From Mesostigma viride (lineage: Eukaryota > Streptophyta > Mesostigmatophyceae > Mesostigmatales > Mesostigmataceae): 64,000 bases of DNA. Location: contig RPFO01001888.1 of NCBI GenBank assembly GCA_009746045.1, forward strand, positions 29,455-93,454, written 5' to 3'. The position numbers and the translations under genes were made by a program. The notes beneath the pieces were generated by a model. That model saw only the letters and a list, made by a program, of their open reading frames with translations. It was not told the origin of the DNA and ran no database searches. Positions 56,403 to 64,000 of this stretch are shown here, one piece after another (position 1 is the stretch's first letter; every line of letters starts with the position of its first letter).

Positions 56403-56930
56403 ATGGCCTCTGAGGCTTCAGAGACCCCAACGAGCTACCAAGACGAAACCTTCGCCGAGACGCGGGAAGAGCAGGTTGACCTGGTCAAGACAATTCGAAA
56501 GGGACAACCGCTGAATGATGAACAGAAAAAAGCCCTTCGCGACAAAATGAGGGTTTACCAGCAACGCGCAAAAGCCGAGAGGGAGAAGAGACGAAACGAG
56601 GAAAAGGAGGCAGAGATAACGAAACGAAAGGTCCTTGCAAAGGAATTGGAGATTCAGCGGCAAAGGCTAGTCGAACTCGAGCTGCAAGAAGCCCGCAACA
56701 AATCGCGGATTGAACGCCTTCTCGCTGAAGATTCAGTCGCCTCAACCCCCGCCGACACGCCAAAACCAAGACGGGGTCGAAAGCCCAAGGAGACAGAGCC
56801 GGACTCTCCGCCACCCCCGATCAAGACCCGACAGCTCCCACCTCCACCACCGCCACCTGTCGCGATGACGCCATACGAGATGCGCATGGCCGCCATCCGC
56901 GCGTCTCTCCTTGCTAGTCTGGACGATTAA
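56403..56930 (+). CDS. PLV coiled-coil protein with AT-hook-like motif
   Basis: Intact 175-aa ORF. Residues ~35-105 are a strongly charged helix (QQRAKAEREKRRNEEKEAEI, VLAKELEIQRQRLVELELQE) predicting a coiled coil. PKPRRGRKPKE (~residue 122) resembles an AT-hook; a run of prolines follows. First gene of the rightward arm, 12 bp from the ATPase. A DNA-binding or packaging accessory role is inferred. Confidence 0.6.
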   Translation: MASEASETPTSYQDETFAETREEQVDLVKTIRKGQPLNDEQKKALRDKMRVYQQRAKAEREKRRNEEKEAEITKRKVLAKELEIQRQRLVELELQEARNKSRIERLLAEDSVASTPADTPKPRRGRKPKETEPDSPPPPIKTRQLPPPPPPPVAMTPYEMRMAAIRASLLASLDD

Positions 56931-56942
56931 AATGTCTTCAGA

Positions 56943-57827
56943 ATGATAATGGCTATCATCGAAGAGCGACGAATTCATTCACTTGAGAACAAAGACATCA
57001 AGCAACGATACGCCCCACAGCGTCCTGCTCCACCGAATATGCCGAGTCTTCATTTCATCGCAAACTTCTGCGGAGCTCGACGGTCTGGGAAAACTACATC
57101 GGCAGTCAACATGGCGAAGGCTTACTTTGCTAAAAACTCATTCGACAAGCTGTACCTCATTTCAGGGAGTGCCCACACGGAGCCAAAATACAATGAGCTC
57201 CCGGAACCAGCTATGACGATGGAAGTCTACTCTAACCTGGCATTCGATGGGATGATAGATCATATAAAGTCTGACCTCCACGAATACGAGAGGTACAAGG
57301 ACGATCTCAAGGTCTGGGAAACGTTCAAACGCGAATACGTGGATGGGAAAAAAAACGCAGAACTCATGGACCTCTCCATGTACCTACGCCTTGATGCAAT
57401 GAACTGGGATAAACCTGCGACAAGGTTCGAGCACGGTCCTCCTTCGTCGCTCATTCTGATAGACGACATGCAAGGCAGTGCCCTCTATCAGAGCTCTAGC
57501 AAAAACGCTGTTGCGGCTTTCGCGTTCAAACACAGACACTTCCTCACGAGCATGATTTTCCTGACACAGGCGTACACAAGCGGTGGCGTACCACGAGCAG
57601 TGCGAGCGAATATATCGTTTCTTGCGCTGTTCAGAACGAAGGACCATCGAGCCGCGCGACAGATCGCGGAAGAGAGCGCGGGGGCTGTGGCGCCGGACGA
57701 GTTTCTCGCGCTATGGGACCACGCCGTCAAGGACGATCCTCACGACTTCTTCGCTGTCGACTTCGACCAGCGCGACCCGAAAAAAATGTTTCGTCGAAAC
57801 TTCAATACATTTCTCTCGATAAAATAA
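56943..57827 (+). CDS. PLV DNA-packaging ATPase (A32/FtsK-HerA type)
   Basis: Intact 294-aa ORF. Walker A NFCGARRSGKTT at ~residue 40-51, Walker B SSLILIDDMQG at ~168-178, and a conserved polar Gln after a beta strand (MIFLTQAY, ~204-211). This is the order and length of poxvirus A32-like genome-packaging ATPases of PLVs, virophages and NCLDVs. It would pump viral DNA into the capsid. The start could also be Met3. The only long core gene with no frame break. Confidence 0.88.
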   Translation: MIMAIIEERRIHSLENKDIKQRYAPQRPAPPNMPSLHFIANFCGARRSGKTTSAVNMAKAYFAKNSFDKLYLISGSAHTEPKYNELPEPAMTMEVYSNLAFDGMIDHIKSDLHEYERYKDDLKVWETFKREYVDGKKNAELMDLSMYLRLDAMNWDKPATRFEHGPPSSLILIDDMQGSALYQSSSKNAVAAFAFKHRHFLTSMIFLTQAYTSGGVPRAVRANISFLALFRTKDHRAARQIAEESAGAVAPDEFLALWDHAVKDDPHDFFAVDFDQRDPKKMFRRNFNTFLSIK

Positions 57828-57828
57828 T

Positions 57829-57849
57829 TTTCTCTGAACATGATATACT
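57829..57849 (+). promoter_or_regulatory. Putative viral promoter motif, copy 1
   Basis: TTTTCTCTGAACATGATATAC directly upstream of the AT-hook gene. A similar TTTTTTCTGAACATACGGTATAC lies before the primase-helicase gene (59,598-59,620). Shared core TCTGAACAT..(G/A)(G/T)ATAC. Confidence 0.4.
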
Positions 57850-58344
57850 ATGGATATTCCGTCCATCAAACGATACGCAGGCGCCGAGAAGGAGTACGTG
57901 TTGGACACCCAAGCACTCCTCCGATATTGTTCGGGTTCTCGACTGGGGCAGAAAACTCTAGAACGTGTCGTCAGGATCCTTCAAGAAGCAGGCCACCACG
58001 ACACGATTCCGTCCACCTGTCACGACATGAGCCCCGAAATCCGATTGGCCATCCTCGCCTTGGTGGGCGATCGCAGGCGTCCACGTGGGCGCTCACCCTC
58101 CAAAACGGAAAAACGACACGAACCGAAACGGCCTCGAGGGCGCCCAAGGATCCACCCCGTAGGGTATAAAAAGCCTCGAGCCAAAAAATTGTCTCATGTT
58201 CAGTCATCAGATGACGGTGACCGTAGAGGAGCGTCGCGAGCAATGGCGACGGGCCCAGGCGAAGAGGCGAGCAATCGCCCGCGACCAGACGAACTGCATC
58301 TCGGCGAAAAGCAAGGTCAAGAAGGGCGTCTGGAATCCCAGTGA
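57850..58344 (+). CDS. PLV AT-hook protein
   Basis: ORF MDIPSIKRYAGAEKEYVLDT...; residues ~78-110 are very basic with a canonical AT-hook core (KRPRGRPRIHP) and a second basic cluster (GYKKPRAKK). The N-terminal ~75 residues are folded-looking (LLRYCSGSRLGQKTLERVV). The last ~50 residues overlap the next ORF and may be out of the true frame. Probably binds AT-rich DNA; virion or transcription role unknown. Confidence 0.55.
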   Translation: MDIPSIKRYAGAEKEYVLDTQALLRYCSGSRLGQKTLERVVRILQEAGHHDTIPSTCHDMSPEIRLAILALVGDRRRPRGRSPSKTEKRHEPKRPRGRPRIHPVGYKKPRAKKLSHVQSSDDGDRRGASRAMATGPGEEASNRPRPDELHLGEKQGQEGRLESQ

Positions 58345-58430
58345 TCGATGGATCGCAAATAACCCCGAGTGCGCGGAAAAAATCGGCTTGCAGGCGACCT
58401 CTCCACCCTCGCCGGAGCCACCGCACCATG
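58196..58430 (+). CDS. PLV small basic ORF upstream of recombinase
   Basis: MFSHQMTVTVEERREQWRRAQ...ISAKSKVKKGVWNPSDRWIAN: ~77 residues of protein-like, Arg/Lys-rich sequence. In the correct frame it would end at an ATGA overlap with the recombinase start (58,427); as given the frame runs on to 58,630. It could instead be the N-terminus of the recombinase. Confidence 0.4.
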
Positions 58431-59455
58431 AGGAATCCCGCGCGAGCTGGAGGAGGGCGGTACTGGACCTTCGACGAGGCCGTCGCCGCAGCGGAAGCGC
58501 GACCAGAGCAGCACGAGCGTGGCAGGCCATCGAAGGAGCGCGGGGCGACTCGCAAGACCGCTTTGGGATACATTGGCAGGATGCGGGTCCTGCTCGACAA
58601 ACTGGGGTGCTCGCAGTACGAGTCCGTTGATTGCCTTGCCGACACAGCTCGTGTTCTTCGCGTGGTGCACGAGACATCAGAACCCAAGCGCAAGACCCAG
58701 CACTCGAAGGACGACGCCTGGAGGGAGAATGAGAAGCAGCTCCTCGGGGTCATCAACGGCGTGAACCGAATGATGCCGCCCGAGAAGAGGCTCCCGAGTC
58801 ACGTTACGGACGCGTACACTGCTCGTGTCAGAGAGCTGAAGGTTGGTGACCTGGACAGACGGTTCGACCGTGCCGAGAACAAGCCGCTGAGGTACACGTA
58901 CGAACAGCTCCAGAAGATCGCCAAAGCAGAGTACGAAGCCGATCCCACGTCCGACGCCGCGCTCATGGGCTTGATTTATCTCTCGGGTGAAGATTTACCA
59001 CCGACGCGTTACAATCACGACCAGATGCGCATCGTCGACTCGGTCGCTGAGCTAGGACCGCACGAGAACGGCTACATCCCGAGCGAGAGGAGATTCTACA
59101 TCCAGAATTTCAAAACGCAGCACAGCATGCCAGTTTATGACGTCGTCATCCCGAAGAAGTACGGAAAGCTCATCAAAGCGTTGGATGCCCGTGCTAAGGC
59201 TGGACAGAAATTCTTTTCGAATCAGAGCCTGGCATTCCGATCAAACACGAGCTCTACAGCGCCCGTTACAACCGGATTTACGGAGGCATCGATGCCACGA
59301 GACAAGCATACATCACTCGTTTCCTGAAGGGCGCTTCATTTAAGAAACGTAAATGGGCTGGCGACATGATGGGCCATGACGTACTGACAGGAGCCGTTTA
59401 CGAGAGGCAGGGTGGCGAGACTGGCGGACGTCGGCTGAGGCCGAGGAAAAAGTAG
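58427..59455 (+). CDS. PLV tyrosine recombinase (integrase), split frame
   Basis: About 343 codons. The N-terminal SAM-like helical region (YWTFDEAVAAAEARPEQ, TALGYIGRMRVLLDKLG) is followed by the catalytic domain. ALMGLIYLSGEDLPPTRYNH carries the first catalytic Arg (the family usually has a PPRR-type motif here). C-terminal text in a second frame has GGIDATRQAYITRFLK (second-Arg box) and WAGDMMGHDVLTGAVYERQ with His and the nucleophile Tyr. The single break falls at a GG pair near 59,231. Presumably catalyses integration. Start at MRNPARAGG; longer N-terminus possible. Confidence 0.8.
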
Positions 59456-59631
59456 ATAGTTTCCCGTGGGAAATTTTCATGAATGTCGAAAAGGGTATTC
59501 TAAACTGCATGCATTATACAGGGAATATAAAAGTTCCATGGGAACATTTTTCTCGAGGGTCGAGGTTCGAGGGGTTATTCTTTAATCGAAACTTTTTTTT
59601 TTTCTGAACATACGGTATACAACCTTCCAGA
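59456..59631. promoter_or_regulatory. Upstream region of primase-helicase
   Basis: Non-coding AT-rich stretch with TTCCCGTGGGAAA and GTTCCATGGGAAC palindromes and an 11-T run, then the TCTGAACATACGGTATAC motif just before the gene. Likely promoter. Confidence 0.45.
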
Positions 59632-62600
59632 ATGGTCTCGAACCTCAACCTGCATGACGACACGGTCGCCCGACACGACGTAACCGACAAGCCGACACGA
59701 TTCGATTCCTCGTGGGAGATCTCCCACGGGAATAAAGGCGGACTCTCCCACGACAATCCACACTCTTGCGCTCACACAACCTCTAAGATGTCGACTGCCG
59801 CGGAATTTGTTCCTCTGTGGTTCGCGTCGAAAGATACGCCTTTCTTTGCTCGGACGCCAGGGGTGATGTACTCGTACGAAGAGGAAAAACCCCAAGACGC
59901 TTCGGAGGCGTATGGTCGCTCTCGTGGGATGAAGTACATCATGGCGCTGAACACGTACAAAAAAACGAACATGTATGCCGCTTTCGGGTGCAGGGAGGAC
60001 TTGATCAAGACCCACGCGGAGTTATCAACAAGCGATCCGCATTTGCTAGAAATTCTATCCCCCGACGTGAGCGTCGTCCCATATTTCGATTTTGACTGGG
60101 AAACGGAAGAACCCATCGACTACCAGCTGGAGAAGTACGCAAAAGCGGCCATATCCATGTTCTTCAACGACGTGTACGAGATAAATGTCGAGGAAGAGCG
60201 AGATATGCGGGTCCTTATTGGCCATCGCGTCAGGAGCGGCATCTTCAAGCAGTCTGTTCACGTAACGGTGCCGACGATCTACATCCCGACCATGGAGGAT
60301 CGTGTTAAGATGGGAGAGCTTTTTCAGTCGTTCCTTATGCAGTGCGCGATGGATTTGACTTCAGGATATCAGTCCGAGGTGTGCCAGAGACTCGTCAAGT
60401 CCCAGCACTCGAAAGAGGATTGGGAGGACATGCACGCGAACGGGAATCCGATTGTGGAGAAAACAACTGGCGTTTGGGCGCCTAAACACGACATCAAGTT
60501 TTGCTATGATAGAACAATCTATTCGAGGTACCGGGCCTTTCGCATGATAGGGATGAAGAAGCGCGGAGACAGCGGTGAGGACGCATACCTCCGTCCAGTC
60601 CCAGGGGTAGTTCCGACGTCGGCGAATATTTGGTGACTGTCTTCAACGAAGAGGGACTGACCCGGCTCCCCCATGTCGATGATGCGGAACTATCCGAAAC
60701 GAGCCATACAGTGTTTCGAGGGTATGGGAAGACTATCCCACCACCTCGGGGCCTGGACATCTCGCCATCCATCGAAGCAATGAAAAGGTTTTCGCCTGGA
60801 TGCAAGTATATGCGCACAACCTGTAAAGAATCCGAGCGAGGTGTCGCAACGTTCGTCAAGTACTCCGTCGACTCTGTGGATCCGTTATGCAGGATCTGCC
60901 TCAAGATACACGACAACAACGGGCCTTATAACCTGCTACTCCCTAATGGCGCTGTACAGTACAGATGCCACCAGGACTCACAGCACCGATTCATCGAGAT
61001 CTCCCCGCCCGTGATGAAGCTCGCGGACTCGGACAAAGTTCCGTTCACTAACGAGTACTCGTCCGAAAAAATCAGGCCTTTCAGCTGGGATGCGCTTTTT
61101 GGAGGCCCGCACAAGAGCACCATCCTTGTTCAGTCGAATTGTGGACAGGTAAATCTGAGAGGATTCGTGAACTCGTCAACGAGGCGGTGAGGAAGGATCC
61201 AGATATTCGCGTGTGCTGTATCGTGGCTAACATCAGCTTGTCCAAGGAGGAGGATCGCAATTACAGATCTCTGGGCGAGGGTGGGAGGACAGTCGTATGG
61301 GAGGACAACGCGTTCCATCTCCTGTACAGTGACCCAAATTTTCGTCACTATCTCAGCGGCTCAAAGGGGATGATTTCTGACGACAGGGTGTTGATAGTCC
61401 TGAACAGCATCTTGCGCCTCACGGACCAACCGTTCGACCTCCTCATCCTGGACGAAATTTACAACACCCTCACCGCCCTTTCACAGCGCTACGTGGAGAA
61501 CCGTCGCGAGGTGTTGAGAAAATTCGTCAGGCTCATCGAAACGTCCAAGGTCGTGATCGCGCTAGACGCTACTGTTACTCGAAAGGTCTACGATTTCATA
61601 GCGGCCTATCGCGCGGCGGACACTATGGAGGTGGATTGCAACACCTTCAGGCGCCCTACCAACAGGACTCTGCGATGGGTGGACGTGACCTCAGAGAAGA
61701 ACTGGCGAAAGGTCTGCGTGGACCGCTTTGTCGCTGAGTGTGAGAGGAGGATAGAGGCCGGAGAGAGGATTTTCTGCCCAATGTCTGGCAAAAAAGAGGC
61801 CGCCATGGCGTATGAGGCACTCAAACCCTTCATCGACAAGCGCAAGAACGGGCGTCTCTACACTAGTCTGACGAGCAAGGAGGATCTGGAGGTTGGCGCG
61901 AATGCTGCGTGGGCTGACTTGGACTTTTTGATCTTCAGCCCCACGATCACGGTTGGAGTCAGCTACACGGAGCACACGTTCGACAGCATGGTGGGACTCT
62001 TCATCAACGGGGACTACTACGCGAGCTACACGACAACCCTCCAGCAAATTTTCAGGTGCGCCACTTAGTCAAGGGAGAGATGGTCATCTTCTATCGAGAC
62101 ACGACTTCGCTTCTTGACAGGCCTCCAACGGACTACGGCACGATCGTCGAGAACATGATCGCGGGGGACACTGCGCTCATCCAGCTGCTGTTCGACAACG
62201 CCGACGTAGTCTGCGACTGGAGCGCGGACAAGTCGCGTATCTATGACAGAAATTGCCCCAAGTTCCGTCTCTTCTGCCGGAACCAGCAAGATCTCGCGGT
62301 GTCGAGGTCCCACTACAAGGGAAATCTCATCAAGATACTGACGGAGGACTACGGCGTGGAGGTGTCGGCAGTGGAGGAGTTGGGGGACATCGACGCCCCT
62401 CCGCTTCCGGTACTAGAAGATCCAGACAAGGACAGGGAGGTGGTGCTTATGAGCGAGGAGGAGTACAAGGATCTAGAGGGGAGAATCGGCGGCACGGTTC
62501 CACTTTCACCGTACGAAATGCGTCTGAAGGCGGTGTACGAACTGGTTCACCGGTTGTACATGATTCCGTATGATCTCATCGACGACGAGCTCCCTCAAAT

Positions 62601-62847
62601 TCTGGACAAGGAGATGGGGAGGAAGGCGTACGCTGGCATTCGGCAATATTCGAAGTTGACGGGACTAGGAACCAAGGAGCATTTCAGAGACAATCTGTTG
62701 ATTCTGCAGAAGTCAGAGTCCTTGTTTGATTTGAAGGCGTATTCTCGTTTTGGACTAGCACAGTCTCTGGCCATTACGCTCAAGCTACTAGAAGGGACGC
62801 CTATCATCGACTTCATCACGACGGCTGATCCGTCAATCTCACAATGA
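59632..62847 (+). CDS. PLV primase-helicase (AEP primase + OBP-like SF2 helicase), split frame
   Basis: About 1,070 codons in four frames; breaks at G runs near 60,605, 61,143 and 62,055. AEP primase: VVPYFDFDWE (metal-binding Asp pair, ~residue 150), FKQSVHVTV (SxH motif), DRTIYSRYRAFRMIG. Next a Cys/His zinc-binding region (CRICLKIHDNNGP...YRCHQ). Then an SF2 helicase like the herpesvirus origin-binding protein: TGKS of Walker A at the second break, DLLILDEIYNTL (DExH-like), KVVIALDATVT, FSPTITVGVSYTEHTFDSM, and the QQIFR motif VI at the third break. Starts the replication of the element. Alternative start MSTAAEFV (59,788). Confidence 0.85.
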
Positions 62848-63211
62848 AGTTGACGCGCGACGAGACGATTGCACTAGGGAACAAAATCGACAGCGAAATT
62901 GCCGACAAGGCCTGGTTCATGCGCTCAACATTTGGATACCAACGGCGAGCAGGCGAGGCTTGTAGTCTTTCTTTTGCACATGTAGCGGGCTCATAAACAG
63001 ATTGTTAAGCCCGACTCTGGGAATTTCTGCCAAGGGGCGAAGGGCAATAGCCGTGGCGGTGGTTACTTGGAAATTTCGAAGGCGGACATGCACGCGTTTC
63101 TTGATAGGTATAAACCCTCGTGGTGGGGATGAGAAGGATTATTCGATCACGTCGTTGTCTGGCCTGTCGATGGATGAAATCGCTCCTTTCCTGCAGGGGG
63201 CGGATAAGTAA
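62844..63211 (+). CDS. PLV terminal small protein, split frame
   Basis: Begins MKLTRDETIALGNKIDSEIA with an ATGA overlap of the primase-helicase stop. The first frame stops at 62,996. Continuation is visible in two other frames: GGGYLEISKADMHAFLDRYK (~63,055-63,125) and SITSLSGLSMDEIAPFLQGA (to 63,211). Together about 120 codons. No family recognised. Confidence 0.45.
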
Positions 63212-63309
63212 TAAATATTTTTAATGGAACGCGTTTCTGCCATGCATGTAGTTATCGTTGCCAGCGACAACTGCTTCCCATGCAAATCGGAGGCCCATCC
63301 GGTTCGAGT

Positions 63310-64000
63310 CACACCCCGCCGCGCGGCCCTCGCCGGCTCCCTCACCCTGCGAGGCCATGGCGAAAAATTGGGCGGTCTTTTCTTAAGAGTAAGTACGTGC
63401 AATTTTTCGCCACATCCAACAACCACGCCACCTCAGCGCCGGCCAGTGGGGGAAGGTGGCGAAAAATTGGGCGTTCTTTTCTTAAGAGTAAGTACGTGCA
63501 ATTTTTCGCCATCACTCTCACACCTTGACAAACACCTCCTATACCCGCGCCAAGGGGTGGCAGGGTGGCGAAAAATTGGGCGTTCTTTTCTTAAGAGTAA
63601 GTACGTGCAATTTTTCGCCATCCTTGTCACACCTTGACAAACACCTCCTATGACCCGCGCCAAGGGGTGGCAGGGTGGCGAAAAATTGGGCGTTCTTTCT
63701 TAAGAGTAAGTACGTGCAATTTTTCGCCATCCTTGTCACACCCCCAACACACCATCACAACTGCCGGGGTGGTGACAGATGCCAGCCTAAATGTCACAAT
63801 CTGGTGAGCAGTGGTGGCAGGGGGGCACTTCTGTTTTTGCAAGTGGTTTAGGGTTTTAGGGTTTAGGGCTTAGGGTGAGACCCATCCTAGGCCGCGGTCA
63901 CTATGGTCACTATAGGGGTGGCAGATGCCAGCATAAGGGTGGTGCACTTCTCCTAGTCGCGATGACGGAATGATGACGGAATGATGATGGAAGCTACTTA
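63310..64000. repeat. Right terminal inverted repeat
   Basis: Inverted copy of 45,162-45,858; inner edge CACACCCC at 63,310. Its last bases (AAGCTACTTA) are the end of the window, so the true outer edge may be one or a few bases beyond. Confidence 0.93.
63358..63729. repeat. Right TIR palindrome array (4 units)
   Basis: Units at 63,358-63,412, 63,457-63,511, 63,566-63,620 and 63,676-63,729, mirror images of the left array. The outermost unit is 54 bp because its spacer is one base shorter. Confidence 0.93.

Larger units (their letters stand above)
45162..64000. mobile_element. Integrated Polinton-like virus (PLV)
   Basis: 18.8-kb element bounded by ~0.69-kb inverted repeats. It encodes the PLV core set: capsid proteins, A32-type packaging ATPase, tyrosine recombinase and primase-helicase, plus several DNA-binding and spike-like proteins. 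The two arms are divergent. No DNA polymerase B, rve integrase or adenoviral-type protease was recognised, which separates it from classical Mavericks/Polintons; no SF3 helicase was seen. Size, TIR structure and gene content match the PLV class reported from algae. The element appears complete, from TIR to TIR. Confidence 0.9.

Noticed and set aside
45162-64000. Classical Maverick/Polinton with DNA polymerase B and rve integrase
   Set aside because: Neither gene was found; a tyrosine recombinase and primase-helicase are present instead.

Overview
The window reads as nuclear DNA of a green-lineage alga. The host genes have many introns with GT-AG junctions in agreeing phases. Their best family matches are plant-type: a chloroplast-type rhomboid protease like Arabidopsis RBL11, and an AMP1/glutamate carboxypeptidase II-like M28 peptidase. 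Interstitial telomere-like blocks are of the plant TTTAGGG type. A prasinophyte-like chlorophyte would fit, but the species cannot be fixed from sequence alone.

Layout. 0.2-6.3 kb: two divergent F-box-type genes, one multi-exon on the minus strand and one intronless F-box-like/LRR gene on the plus strand. 6.4-12.2 kb: nested repeats, namely MITEs, a tRNA-related SINE, LINE fragments and a 1.06-kb (CATC)n array. 12.3-17.7 kb: an orphan ORF and the rhomboid gene, which has a MITE and telomere-like repeats in its introns. 18.5-26.0 kb: one 7.45-kb minisatellite of about 324 units of 23 bp, open in all three plus-strand frames. 26.5-31.3 kb: more MITE/SINE copies and a possible three-exon gene. 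31.9-43.6 kb: the 16-exon M28 peptidase gene. 43.6-45.2 kb: its upstream region and another LINE 3' fragment.

45,162-64,000 is the main discovery: an apparently complete 18.8-kb Polinton-like virus (PLV) integrated in the host chromosome, bounded by about 0.69-kb terminal inverted repeats (TIRs). Each TIR holds four copies of a 55-bp imperfect palindrome and a short telomere-like block. Two gene arms diverge from a 24-bp spacer at 56.38-56.40 kb. The leftward arm carries virion genes: a large fibre-like protein, a basic C2H2 core-like protein, a penton-like protein, a small amphipathic protein, a putative double jelly-roll major capsid protein, an Ig-like/LamG adhesin and small ORFs. The rightward arm carries packaging, recombination and replication genes: an A32/FtsK-type packaging ATPase, an AT-hook protein, a tyrosine recombinase, and an AEP primase fused to a herpesvirus-OBP-like SF2 helicase. 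No protein-primed DNA polymerase B or retroviral-type integrase was seen, so this is a PLV rather than a classical Maverick/Polinton.

Many viral ORFs are split by single-base shifts. Most splits sit in short G or C runs, and the two TIRs differ almost only in run lengths. This favours a young element with consensus run-length errors over an old decayed one, although about 5 kb of host exons in the same window show no shifts.
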